Assembly: GCF_900111825.1 (NCBI RefSeq)
Contig: NZ_FOJM01000004.1
Location: 189,361-253,360 of the forward strand
DNA length: 64,000 nucleotides
Direction of reading: 5' to 3'
DNA from: Pedobacter suwonensis
Lineage (GTDB): Bacteria > Bacteroidota > Bacteroidia > Sphingobacteriales > Sphingobacteriaceae
Position 1 is the first letter of the stretch, and each line of letters opens with the position of its first letter. The position numbers and the translations under genes are program-made. The notes beneath the pieces are model-generated. The model made no database searches and had not been told where the DNA came from. It was given only the letters and a program-made list of their open reading frames with translations. Positions 40,058 through 49,399 of this stretch are shown here, piece by piece.

Positions 40058-42934
40058 ATGAAACAGATCAAGATAATATCAGCCTTATGCCTTGCCGTTG
40101 CCTTTTTACTGCCGGCAGCAGGATCAGCGCAAACCAACAGGCAGGCCAGAAAAAATAATAAATCCGTTAATAAAAGCGAAGAACGCCAGTCACAAGATAC
40201 CATATTTGTAATGCCTCAGGTAGATTCTGTACAGGTTGCATTCAGAAAAGTGGCTAAACGCGACCTTTTAGGTGATGTTTCGGCCATAAATCTATCTCAA
40301 ATGCTGGAAAAAAACTATACTACCTCCAGCCTTGAAGGCCTTGATGCCCTTTTGCCGGGTTTTAACGGTAACATTTGGGGGATGGGTGGCTACCTCGTAT
40401 TGGTAGACGGAATTCCGAGAGACATTAACAATATTATGCCAACGGAAATTGACCAGGTAACCGTACTTAAAGGTGTTAATGCGGTAGCATTGTATGGTAG
40501 CCGTGCAGCTAAAGGCGTATTGTACATTACCACTAAAAGAGGAGGTAATTATGAACAAAAAGTAAATGTAAGGGCCAATACAGGTTTAAATGTTCCTAAA
40601 AGCTATCCACAGTTTCTGGGTTCTGCAGAATATATGACCTTATATAATGAAGCGCGCCGCAATGACGGATTGCCAGACCTTTATACCCAGCAGACCATAT
40701 ACAACTATGCCTCCGGGGCAAATCCTTACCGCTACCCGAATGTAGATTACTATTCTTCAGATTATCTGAGAAACAGCTATGGACGAAACGACCTTACTGC
40801 AGAAATTTCGGGCGGAAACAACCGCACGCGTTATTACACCAACCTCGGTTACTGGTCGATTGGTTCGCTGCTGAATTTTGGTGAAGCCGTAAAAAACAGT
40901 GGTGCCAACCGGTTTAATGTACGTGGAAATATTGATGTAAAACTGAATAAGATCATTTCCCTAAATGTGGATGCTACGGCCAGTTTCTATACCGGAAAAG
41001 GTGTAAATACAGATTATTGGGGCAGCGCAGCTACGGTTCGTCCGTATCGTTTTGCGCCGCTTATTCCCATCAGTATGATCGAGCCTGGCGATGTGGCTTC
41101 GCTGGCACAGGCCAATAATAGCAATAATATCATCAATGGTAGCTATCTTTTGGGCGGAAGCCAGCTGGACCAGACGAATACTTTTGCCAGTATTTATGCA
41201 GGAGGTTACAACCGTAACGTATCCCGCCAGTTCCAGTTTAATACCGGGATAAATTTTGACCTTAACAGCCTGATGCAGGGACTGAGCTTTAAAACCATGC
41301 TAGCGGTTGATTATTCAAGTGCTTTTAATCAATCGTATAATAATACCTATTCGGTTTACGAAGCAACATGGAACAATTATGCAGGCATTGACCAGATTTC
41401 GAGTTTAACAAAGTATGGTATTGATGCCAGATCGGGCGTACAGAACGTGAGCGGAAGTGCCTATCGCCAAACCATCTCTTTTTCAGGTCAGTTTAATTAT
41501 GCACGTACTTTTAAACAAAAGCATAATGTTACCGGATCATTGTTGGGTTATGGTTTTAACATCAGCGAATCTTCGGTTTATCATGCTACCAACAACGCCA
41601 ATCTGGGTTTGCAGTTGGGTTACAACTATGATCATCGTTACTATGCCGATTTCAGCGGTGCATATGTATATTCGGCAAAATTGCCAATAGCTAACCGTGG
41701 CGCATTCTCGCCAACATTATCTTTAGGATGGCGTCTTAGTGAAGAAGCGTTTCTTAAAAATTCAGAAATCGTTGATCAGTTGAAGGTTACGGCTTCTGCA
41801 GGAATCCTGAATACCGACCTCGACATCAACAACTATAACCTTTACCAGGGCTACTTTACCTATAACGATGCGGCCTGGTACAGCTGGCGTGATGGCGGAT
41901 TGGTACATACTTTTGACCGTCGAAGAGGAGATAACCCTAATTTAAAGTTTCCGCAGAGAAGAGAGATTAATATCGGTCTGGAAGGATCGTTCTACAAAAA
42001 CCTGATCAACTTTACGGCTTCTGCATTTTTCAGTCAAATGCGCGGCAATGTAGTACAGCCAGGTGTACTTTATCCTTCCTACCTGACTACCGGATTTCCG
42101 GTATATTCTGATATCCCGTTTGTAAACTACGATAACGATCAGCGCAGAGGATTCGATTTTGGCATCAGGATGAATAAAAGAACCGGCGAGATAGATTGGA
42201 CCCTGGGGGTAACCGGTACCTATTACGATACCAAAGCCACCAAACGTGCTGAATCTTACCAGTTTGATTACCTGAACCGTACAGGAAAACCACTTGATGC
42301 GCTTTGGGGGCTGCAAAGTATGGGCTTTTTTACCAGCACTGCTGATATCGCTGCTTCGCCTGCCCAGTCTTTTGGCCAGGTTAAACCCGGAGATTTAAAG
42401 TACAAAGACCAGAATGGTGATGGTATTATTGATACGAGGGATGAAGTTTACCTGGGTAAAGGTGGATGGATGGGAGCACCAATGACTTTGGGTGTTAACC
42501 TGACTGCGAAATGGAAAAATTTAACCCTGTTTGTATTGGGTACCGGCCGTTATGGCGCCAAAGCCATGAAAAACAGTAGTTATTTCTGGGTAGACGGCGA
42601 GGATAAATATTCCGTAGTGGTTAGAGACCGCTGGACTCCTGAAACGCAAGCTACAGCGACGTATCCACGGTTAACCACAGCAAACAGCGATAATAATTTC
42701 CGCTCTTCAGACTTCTGGCTGTACAGTACGAACCGTTTTGATTTGTCGAAAGTGCAGTTGTCTTACCAGTTTCCGGCCAACCTGTTCCGTAACGGATTTG
42801 TGAGGGAATTAGGTATTTATGCCAGTGGTATGAACCTGCTTACCATTTCTCCGGAACGTGATATACTGGAACTCAATGTCAATACTTCACCTCAAACCCG
42901 GTTTTATAACCTCGGTGTAAAGGCTTTGTTTTAA
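40058..42934 (+). CDS. SusC-type TonB-dependent transporter without N-terminal regulatory domain (XusC-like)
   Basis: A 958-residue SusC-family protein, about 70-100 residues shorter than the other SusCs here. After the signal peptide (to about 24) comes a polar linker (RQARKNNKSVNKSEERQSQD) and then directly a plug-like domain with LLPGFNGNIWGMGGYLVLVDG and VTVLKGVNAVALYGSRAAKG. The carboxypeptidase-regulatory-like domain and the VVVGYG motif are absent. The barrel ends YNLGVKALF. It pairs with the SusD gene 18 bases downstream. As second pair of the xus-like operon it may take larger or differently decorated oligosaccharides; that is inference. Confidence 0.92.
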   Translation: MKQIKIISALCLAVAFLLPAAGSAQTNRQARKNNKSVNKSEERQSQDTIFVMPQVDSVQVAFRKVAKRDLLGDVSAINLSQMLEKNYTTSSLEGLDALLPGFNGNIWGMGGYLVLVDGIPRDINNIMPTEIDQVTVLKGVNAVALYGSRAAKGVLYITTKRGGNYEQKVNVRANTGLNVPKSYPQFLGSAEYMTLYNEARRNDGLPDLYTQQTIYNYASGANPYRYPNVDYYSSDYLRNSYGRNDLTAEISGGNNRTRYYTNLGYWSIGSLLNFGEAVKNSGANRFNVRGNIDVKLNKIISLNVDATASFYTGKGVNTDYWGSAATVRPYRFAPLIPISMIEPGDVASLAQANNSNNIINGSYLLGGSQLDQTNTFASIYAGGYNRNVSRQFQFNTGINFDLNSLMQGLSFKTMLAVDYSSAFNQSYNNTYSVYEATWNNYAGIDQISSLTKYGIDARSGVQNVSGSAYRQTISFSGQFNYARTFKQKHNVTGSLLGYGFNISESSVYHATNNANLGLQLGYNYDHRYYADFSGAYVYSAKLPIANRGAFSPTLSLGWRLSEEAFLKNSEIVDQLKVTASAGILNTDLDINNYNLYQGYFTYNDAAWYSWRDGGLVHTFDRRRGDNPNLKFPQRREINIGLEGSFYKNLINFTASAFFSQMRGNVVQPGVLYPSYLTTGFPVYSDIPFVNYDNDQRRGFDFGIRMNKRTGEIDWTLGVTGTYYDTKATKRAESYQFDYLNRTGKPLDALWGLQSMGFFTSTADIAASPAQSFGQVKPGDLKYKDQNGDGIIDTRDEVYLGKGGWMGAPMTLGVNLTAKWKNLTLFVLGTGRYGAKAMKNSSYFWVDGEDKYSVVVRDRWTPETQATATYPRLTTANSDNNFRSSDFWLYSTNRFDLSKVQLSYQFPANLFRNGFVRELGIYASGMNLLTISPERDILELNVNTSPQTRFYNLGVKALF

Positions 42935-42952
42935 CCCTGATAACAAATAGAT

Positions 42953-44713
42953 ATGAAAAAAATACAACTTCTGATCGGTTTGGCAGTACTGCTTTTCTCT
43001 GTTGGCTGCAAGGATATGTTAAAACCTGAAATCGAGAACAATCTCGATCTGGAAAGCACTTACAACAATGCAACCTATGCACAGGGTTTACTGCTGAACG
43101 GTTATGCCCGCATACCCACCAATAGCTGGTCGTTTAATGATGTAGCGACTGATGATGCCGTAAGCAATGACCGCAATAATGCTTACCTGAAAATTGCTAC
43201 GGGGCAATGGACGGCGATAAACAATCCACTTTCCCAGTGGACCAATTCGCGTGCTGCTATACAATACCTTAACCTGTTTTTTTCGGTAACAGACCAGGTG
43301 AAATGGGCCGTTGAACCCAATATCAACCGCATGTTTAACGATCGTATGAAAGGAGAGGGTTATGCACTCCGTGCCATGTTTAATTACTACCTTCTGCAGG
43401 CGCATGCTGGTAAAGGAAATAACGGGCAATTACTTGGTGTTCCTGTTGTATTGCAACCAGAAGGCCAGGATGCCGATTTCAATAAACCCAGAGCCACATT
43501 TGATGCAACTATGGAGCAAATTTATCGCGATCTGGATATGGCTGAGCAACTGCTGCCTACCGATTTTGAGGATATCGCCACTGATGCACAGGTGCCTGCT
43601 AAATATTCGGGAGTAGGAAAAGATAACTATAACCGGGTTTTTGGTTATTATTTCAGGGGACGTGTAACAGCACGTATAGCAAAAGCCATCCGCGCTAAAG
43701 CCTCGTTGCTGGCTGCAAGTCCGGCATTTAATCCTTCAACGCTTGCCAAATGGGAAAAAGCAGCAAATGATGCTGCAGCTGTAATCAATTTAAGGGGTGG
43801 ATTGGTAAACCTGACTGCGAATGATATTAAATGGTATGATAAAGATGCCGGTATTGATGGATTGGCATCGGGTGTAAACCCTTCTGAAATTTTATGGCGG
43901 AGTGATGTGGGCAATAGCAATGACCTGGAAAGAAATAACTTTCCTCCAACACTTTTTGGCAGCGGCCGGATCAATCCGACACAAAATCTGGTGAATGCAT
44001 TCCCAATGGCCAACGGCTATCCGATAGCAGACGCCAATAGCGGTTTTTCGGCATCCAGTCCTTACGATAACCGTGATCCAAGGTTGAAATTGTACATCCT
44101 GGTGAACGGTGGTACAGCAGGAACTGCTGGTAGCGCTATTAATACAACGCTTAACGGGCCTACGAATGATGCTTTGAATAAAGTAGAAACTTCTACCCGT
44201 ACCGGATATTACATGCGAAAACTCCTCAGACAGGATGTGAACCTGAACCCTTCATCAACCACCAATCAGAAACATTATAACCCACGGATCCGGTATACAG
44301 AAATTTACCTTTCTTATGCTGAGGCTGCGAATGAAGCCTGGGGTCCTTTAAATGGCGGCACCAATGCTTATTCAGCTTATGATGTAATTAAGGCTATCCG
44401 CAGGAGAGCAGGTGTAGGTACCAATAATAACGATGCTTACCTCGAATCGATCAAATCAGATCAGGTTAAAATGAGAGAACTGATCCGCAACGAACGCCGC
44501 CTGGAACTGTGTTTTGAAGGCTTCCGTTTCTGGGATCTGCGCAGGTGGAATGCCAGCCTGAACGAGGTGGCCCAGGGAGCAAGCATTACCGGAACAACAT
44601 TTACCCCGATTAATGTAGAAAACCGCGTGTATCAGCCTTACATGATTTATGGACCGGTACCGTATAGCGAAATTTTAAAGTATAATAACCTTATCCAGAA
44701 CGCAGGCTGGTAG
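42953..44713 (+). CDS. SusD/RagB glycan-binding lipoprotein (XusD-like)
   Basis: A 586-residue lipoprotein (FSVGC, C19). SusD-family features are the N-terminal KDMLKPEIENNLDLES, helical repeats with EGYALRAMFNYYLLQ and EIYLSYAEAANEAWG, RRLELCFEGFRFWDLRRW and the C-terminal IQNAGW. It is the surface binding partner of the SusC encoded 18 bases upstream. The sequence differs strongly from the first SusD of the operon, as expected if the two pairs bind different xylan fragments. It is followed after 31 bases by the XusE-like gene. Confidence 0.95.
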   Translation: MKKIQLLIGLAVLLFSVGCKDMLKPEIENNLDLESTYNNATYAQGLLLNGYARIPTNSWSFNDVATDDAVSNDRNNAYLKIATGQWTAINNPLSQWTNSRAAIQYLNLFFSVTDQVKWAVEPNINRMFNDRMKGEGYALRAMFNYYLLQAHAGKGNNGQLLGVPVVLQPEGQDADFNKPRATFDATMEQIYRDLDMAEQLLPTDFEDIATDAQVPAKYSGVGKDNYNRVFGYYFRGRVTARIAKAIRAKASLLAASPAFNPSTLAKWEKAANDAAAVINLRGGLVNLTANDIKWYDKDAGIDGLASGVNPSEILWRSDVGNSNDLERNNFPPTLFGSGRINPTQNLVNAFPMANGYPIADANSGFSASSPYDNRDPRLKLYILVNGGTAGTAGSAINTTLNGPTNDALNKVETSTRTGYYMRKLLRQDVNLNPSSTTNQKHYNPRIRYTEIYLSYAEAANEAWGPLNGGTNAYSAYDVIKAIRRRAGVGTNNNDAYLESIKSDQVKMRELIRNERRLELCFEGFRFWDLRRWNASLNEVAQGASITGTTFTPINVENRVYQPYMIYGPVPYSEILKYNNLIQNAGW

Positions 44714-44744
44714 TTCTTAATACCAGGATTAAAATTTAAAGAAA

Positions 44745-45713
44745 ATGAAAAAGAAAATCCAATTTTTGCTGGCAATGGCCGTGTTTTTAGGAGCATGCAA
44801 AAACCAGGAGTGGGAATTTCCTGATTACGGAACCCAAACTGTATATTTTGCCTACCAGAGCCCTGTTCGTACCATTACCCTTGGTGAAGATTTATATGAT
44901 ACTTCTCTTGACAACCAGCACCGTTGCGAAATCATGGCAACCACAGGTGGCGTGTATGAAGTTAAAAATGATGTAAGTATTGGTGTGGCCGTAGATAATT
45001 CTTTGGCCAGCAACCTTACCTTTGGCGGCGCCGGAAACGTGGTGGCCATGCCTGCAAACTACTACAGTATTCAGGGTGGTTCCATCACCATACCTAAAGG
45101 TAAAATTACCGGTGGGGTGCAGGTACAGCTTACCGATGCATTTTTTGCCGACCCGCTTGCGCTGAAAAATACGTACGTTATTCCGCTTCGGATGACTTCA
45201 GTGCAAAATGCTGATAAGATTTTGGAAGCCAAGAACTATACCTTATATGCCATTAAATACATCAACCCTTGGCATGGCTATTACCTGCGCCGAGGTAAAG
45301 ATGTAATTACCGGTAAAAACGGCAATACCAGTTTAAATAAAACCGTTAGCAGACACATGACATTTGTTGAAAGCGATGAGGTAAATCAGGTGGTAACTAC
45401 TTCCTTAAAGTCTAATACGTTTAATGCCGTATTTAAAGATAAAGATAACAGGAATATCACCTGCAAATTGCTGCTTACTTTCGATGATTCAGGCAACTGT
45501 ACAGTATCTGCTGCCGATAACACGTTTACAGCCAGCGGAAATGGTAAATTTATCAAGCGGGGAGAAAAGAACAGCTGGGGAAATACCGATCGGGATGCCC
45601 TTTATCTGAATTACAACATTGACCTTACGGACATGTCTGTAGCCACTACTGATACACTCGTGATGCGTAACCGCGGCGTAACCATGGAAACCTTTAATCC
45701 GGTTAAAAAATAA
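44745..45713 (+). CDS. XusE-like surface lipoprotein of unknown fold
   Basis: A 322-residue lipoprotein (FLGAC, C18). An N-terminal beta-rich part (about 30-170) has the pattern TVYFAYQSPVRTITLGED and IPKGKITGGVQVQL seen in DUF1735-like lipoproteins of Bacteroidota. The C-terminal part (about 175-322) starts NPWHGYYLRRGKDV and is also beta-rich. No catalytic motif is visible. Its place between the second SusD and the GH10 equals that of xusE in xylan clusters, where the protein is thought to be a surface xylan-binding accessory. Function is inferred from position alone. Confidence 0.8.
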   Translation: MKKKIQFLLAMAVFLGACKNQEWEFPDYGTQTVYFAYQSPVRTITLGEDLYDTSLDNQHRCEIMATTGGVYEVKNDVSIGVAVDNSLASNLTFGGAGNVVAMPANYYSIQGGSITIPKGKITGGVQVQLTDAFFADPLALKNTYVIPLRMTSVQNADKILEAKNYTLYAIKYINPWHGYYLRRGKDVITGKNGNTSLNKTVSRHMTFVESDEVNQVVTTSLKSNTFNAVFKDKDNRNITCKLLLTFDDSGNCTVSAADNTFTASGNGKFIKRGEKNSWGNTDRDALYLNYNIDLTDMSVATTDTLVMRNRGVTMETFNPVKK

Positions 45714-45726
45714 AATGTTAATCAAG

Positions 45727-47409
45727 ATGAAAAATATTTATAAAATTGCCTTAATCATCGGTATTCCGGTTTTATCGGTATCATGCAAGAAGCATGAAGC
45801 ACTTGATTTTTCTGTTGAAAAACCTGCATCAATAGCCGCACAGGAGCAGCTTGATTCTTATAATGCATTAAAATCTTATTTCAACTGGTCTGCCAATCCG
45901 AATTTTAAACTGGGGGTAGCCACATCACTTACCGAATACAATAACAAAGGGGTGTTGTATCGCCTGGCGAACAGTAATTTCAACCAGATTGTAATCGGTT
46001 ATGAAATGAAACACGGCGCCATTGTGAAAGATGATGGCAGTATGGATTTTGATAATACGAAGAAATTACTGGAAAATGCTAAAAATTCAAATATGGAAGT
46101 GTATGGGCATACGCTTTGCTGGCATGCCAATCAAAATGCCAAGTACCTTAATAGTTTAATTGCACCTACAGTTATTAAAGGAACCAGCGGACCGGCACTT
46201 GAGGACAACCTGATTAGCAATGGTGACTTTGAATCGGGAAATATTTCAGGTTGGTTTGGCTGGGGAAATAGTTCTGTTAGGGAAGTTTCGGCAAAGGGTG
46301 ATGGCTATAGCGGCACGGGCTATGCACTCAATATGTCTAATCCTAAGGTTGTTAATTCCTGGGAGGCACAGACGGCCATGGATTTCACTACTCCATTTCA
46401 AAACGCTTCAACCTATAAACTCAGCTTTTATGTTAAAGGCAGTGTTGCCGGAGCAGCCTCAGTAGCAGCACAGGAAACCAAAAGTTATGGAGCAGATGAT
46501 TTTGGCTCTTTTAATATTTCAACGGATTGGAAACTTGTACAATTGGAAAAAACCATTACCGCCGGTGACAGAACACGTTTGGTTTTTAGCTTCGGTGCCT
46601 ATGCCGGCAAAATTTCTATGGATAAAATCTCCATTAACAGGGTAAATCCAAATGGGGGCGATAAGATCATTGAAAAAACAGCTGATGAGAAAAAAGCTAT
46701 TTTAACAGCTGCACTTGATAAATGGATCGCCGGAATGCTCGCCGTTAGTAAAGCCAGCGTAAAAGCATGGGATGTGGTTAATGAGCCAATGTCTGACTGG
46801 CCGGACCCATCACTGTTGAAGACAGGTGTGGGTAAAACGAATATAGCTGCTGATGAATTTTATTGGCAGGATTATTTGGGCAAAGATTATGCTGTGACTG
46901 CCTTTAAACTTGCACGCCAATATGGTAATGCAACTGATATTCATTTTATAAACGATTACGGTTTAGAAACTAGCCTTGATAAATGCAGGGGACTAATTGA
47001 GTATGTAAAATATATTGAGAGCAAAGGTGCCAAAGTGGACGGTATTGGTACACAAATGCACATGGGTACCGAAAACGATAAAACGAAAATAGTCGAAATG
47101 TTCAAACTGCTGGCGGCTACGGGCAAATTGATCAAGATATCGGAACTCGACCTTGGCGTTTCGAATAAAAAGACAGCTGCTGTGACACAAGAAGAATACA
47201 AAGCACAGGCAGATATGTATAAATATGTGATTGATAAGTATTTTGAGATTATTCCGCCTGCTCAACGTTATGGCATTACCATCTGGAGTCCGTTAGATAG
47301 CCCAGCCAGTTCATTTTGGAGACCTGATGAGCCAATTGGACTGTGGACAGGAGGTTTTGTGCGTAAACCTGCTTACGTAGGTGTTGCAGAAGCCCTTAAA
47401 GGCAAATAA
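45727..47409 (+). CDS. GH10 endoxylanase with inserted CBM4/9-type module (Xyn10A-like), lipoprotein
   Basis: A 560-residue surface lipoprotein. An ATG 12 bases earlier (45715) is also in frame, but MKNIYKIALIIGIPVLSVSC with C20 is the standard signal. The GH10 domain is split: the first part has VIGYEMKHGAI and GHTLCWHANQN, then a carbohydrate-binding module of CBM4/9 type at about 158-308 (NLISNGDFESGNISGW to KISMDKISINRV). The second part follows with E353 in AWDVVNEPMSD (acid/base) and E473 in KISELDLGV (nucleophile). This insertion is the hallmark of PUL-core Xyn10A proteins, which start xylan attack at the cell surface. Relatives are described with two tandem modules; only one is seen here. 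It is last gene of the xus-like operon. Confidence 0.94.
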   Translation: MKNIYKIALIIGIPVLSVSCKKHEALDFSVEKPASIAAQEQLDSYNALKSYFNWSANPNFKLGVATSLTEYNNKGVLYRLANSNFNQIVIGYEMKHGAIVKDDGSMDFDNTKKLLENAKNSNMEVYGHTLCWHANQNAKYLNSLIAPTVIKGTSGPALEDNLISNGDFESGNISGWFGWGNSSVREVSAKGDGYSGTGYALNMSNPKVVNSWEAQTAMDFTTPFQNASTYKLSFYVKGSVAGAASVAAQETKSYGADDFGSFNISTDWKLVQLEKTITAGDRTRLVFSFGAYAGKISMDKISINRVNPNGGDKIIEKTADEKKAILTAALDKWIAGMLAVSKASVKAWDVVNEPMSDWPDPSLLKTGVGKTNIAADEFYWQDYLGKDYAVTAFKLARQYGNATDIHFINDYGLETSLDKCRGLIEYVKYIESKGAKVDGIGTQMHMGTENDKTKIVEMFKLLAATGKLIKISELDLGVSNKKTAAVTQEEYKAQADMYKYVIDKYFEIIPPAQRYGITIWSPLDSPASSFWRPDEPIGLWTGGFVRKPAYVGVAEALKGK

Positions 47410-47470
47410 GCTTTTTGCCATTCATAGTTTTTATGCAAAAGCATTAACGATATAGCTCTCCCCGAAGAAT

Positions 47471-47500
47471 CGTCATTTCCGACTTGGTTGGGAATGACGA
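47471..47500. repeat. short hairpin repeat, GTCATTTCC/GGGAATGACGA
   Basis: CGTCATTTCCGAC-TTG-GTTGGGAATGACGA forms a near-perfect stem of about 12 pairs. It is a short form of the element at 12781 and lies about 60 bases after the GH10 stop, where it may also mark the end of the xus-like transcript. Confidence 0.65.
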
Positions 47501-47557
47501 TATCTTTTGAGATATACCAGTGAGGAGAGAATTAATGATATAGTTTTCGTCAAAAAT

Positions 47558-47655
47558 CGTCATTGCGAGAAGGCTTTTTAGCCGACGAAGCAATCTTTTA
47601 TAGCAAGAATCACCCCCAGCAGAGATTGCTTCGTCGTTCCTCCTCGCAATGACGA
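47558..47655. repeat. interspersed hairpin repeat, GAAGCAATCT type, full palindrome
   Basis: Opens CGTCATTGCGAGAAGGC..., has GACGAAGCAATCT, then its inverse AGATTGCTTCGTCG, and closes TTCCTCCTCGCAATGACGA. Both arms are present, so the whole 98 bases can fold into a long hairpin. Related copies are at 13307, 60606 and 62471. Confidence 0.8.
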
Positions 47656-47708
47656 TATTTTCTAGTTCTTTAATATAACTATATTTAATAAATCATTTTA
47701 CCCCAGTT

Positions 47709-49265
47709 ATGAAAAACCTTGTATTTTATCTGTGTGTTGTACTTTTAAGTGGATTGTCTTGTTTTACAGCCCATAGTCAGTCTGCTACAAATCCCATCAT
47801 CTTTGCCGATGTACCCGATCCATCCATCATTCGCGTTGGAAAAACCTATTACATGAGTAGTACCACCATGCACATGAGTCCGGGTCTTCCGATTATGAAG
47901 TCTGCAGACCTGGTCAACTGGAAGATGGTAACTTATGTATATGATACCCTTGCAAATACTGACCAGCTAAATTTAACTAACGGCAAAAATGATTATGGAA
48001 GAGGATCATGGGCAAGTAGTTTACGTTATCATGAAGGCCGGTTTTATGTAAGTACTTTTTCTGGTACTACCAACAAAACCTACATCTATTCTACTACAGA
48101 TATTGAAAAAGGTCCCTGGAAAAGGTCTGCCTTTAGTCCTGCACTTCACGATCATTCCCTGTTTTTTGAAAATGGCCGGGTGTTTATGGTTTATGGCGCA
48201 GGCAAAATTATGCTTGCCGAGTTAAATGCCGATTTATCCGGCATAAAAACTGGTACGAGCCCTCAGGTATTGATAGAAAATGCCACTCAGGTGGCTGGTA
48301 ACAATCCTGGTTTGCCTGCTGAAGGTTCTCAACTTTTCAAGGTAAAAGACCAGTATTATCTGTTTAATATTACCTGGCCAAGAAACAGTATGCGTACGGT
48401 AATTATCCATAAGGCCGACAAACTCATGGGGCCATACACAGGAAAAATCGGCCTTCAGGACAAAGGTGTTGCACAGGGTGGGTTGATCAGTACCCCTGAA
48501 GGACAGTGGTTTTCGTACCTTTTTCGCGATTATGGTGCAGTAGGGCGGATTCCTTATCTTGTGCCGGTAAAATGGGAACAGGGCTGGCCGGTTCTGGGCG
48601 TAAATTCGAAAGTTCCGGATACACTTCAGCTGGCTAAAAACCAAAGCCTGATTCCTGGTATTATAGATTCTGATGATTTTGACGTTAAAGGAGAAGAGAA
48701 GGGGCTTAAAAAAGTTTGGCAATGGAATCATAATCCGGATCATGCCAATTGGTCGCTCACCAAAAGGAAAGGTTATTTAACCATTCAAACCTCCAGGATT
48801 GATACCTCTGTGCTCTCTGCCAGAAATACGCTTACCCAAAGAACCGTAGGGCCTAGAAGTTCAGCCGAAACCAGCATCGATCTGAAAAATATGAAGGTGG
48901 GCGATTGCACCGGGATGCTACTGCTTCAGAAAAAGTATGGCTGGATTGGCGTTAAATCTTTAAAAGAAGGCTTATTTATCGTAGTGAATACAGTAAATGA
49001 TACGCAGCCGACCGAAAGCATCAAAATTCCGTTGAAACAGCAAAAAATTTATTTAAGGGTAAGTTGTGATTTTACGGATCGTCATGACCTGGCTTCTTTC
49101 GCTTACAGTTTAGATGGTAAATCATGGAATACCGTTGGCGAAAAACTAAAAATGGCTTACACCATTCCGCACTTTATGGGTTATCGCTTTGGTCTTTTCA
49201 ATTATGCAACCGAACAAATTGGCGGGCACGCAGATTTTGATTATTTCCATATCAAGGTTAACTAG
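47709..49265 (+). CDS. GH43 arabinofuranosidase/xylosidase with C-terminal sandwich domain
   Basis: A 518-residue exported GH43 (signal peptide about 1-24). Triad candidates are D37 in ADVPDPSI, D148 in LHDHSLFF and E205 in LPAEGSQLF. The active-site segment SSTTMHMSPGLPIMKSADL resembles subfamily-12-type arabinofuranosidases. The pKa Asp sits in HDHS instead of the usual IDPS, a small departure from the other GH43s here. A C-terminal beta-sandwich (about 310-515) follows. It probably removes arabinose from decorated xylo-oligosaccharides. It is separated from the xus-like operon by a 299-bp gap with two repeats, and from the next esterase by 134 bases. Confidence 0.91.
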   Translation: MKNLVFYLCVVLLSGLSCFTAHSQSATNPIIFADVPDPSIIRVGKTYYMSSTTMHMSPGLPIMKSADLVNWKMVTYVYDTLANTDQLNLTNGKNDYGRGSWASSLRYHEGRFYVSTFSGTTNKTYIYSTTDIEKGPWKRSAFSPALHDHSLFFENGRVFMVYGAGKIMLAELNADLSGIKTGTSPQVLIENATQVAGNNPGLPAEGSQLFKVKDQYYLFNITWPRNSMRTVIIHKADKLMGPYTGKIGLQDKGVAQGGLISTPEGQWFSYLFRDYGAVGRIPYLVPVKWEQGWPVLGVNSKVPDTLQLAKNQSLIPGIIDSDDFDVKGEEKGLKKVWQWNHNPDHANWSLTKRKGYLTIQTSRIDTSVLSARNTLTQRTVGPRSSAETSIDLKNMKVGDCTGMLLLQKKYGWIGVKSLKEGLFIVVNTVNDTQPTESIKIPLKQQKIYLRVSCDFTDRHDLASFAYSLDGKSWNTVGEKLKMAYTIPHFMGYRFGLFNYATEQIGGHADFDYFHIKVN

Positions 49266-49399
49266 GCCAACTCGTTTAAAGATATGATGTGGATCTACTT
49301 CTGCCGGGATAAACAATTTTGAACATTATTGGCTGTATTATACTCAAATGGCAAAAAAAAGCTAGGCGTGGTTAGATAGTTTTGGAAATTGATTAGAAT

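Noticed and set aside
45715..45726. Upstream start for the core GH10
   Set aside because: It adds only four residues (MLIK) before a complete lipoprotein signal, one base after the previous stop; the ATG at 45727 is preferred, though not proven.
48234..48743. 169-codon minus-strand ORF antisense to GH43
   Set aside because: The plus-strand GH43 is intact here with its catalytic Glu and sandwich domain; the antisense frame has no recognisable features.
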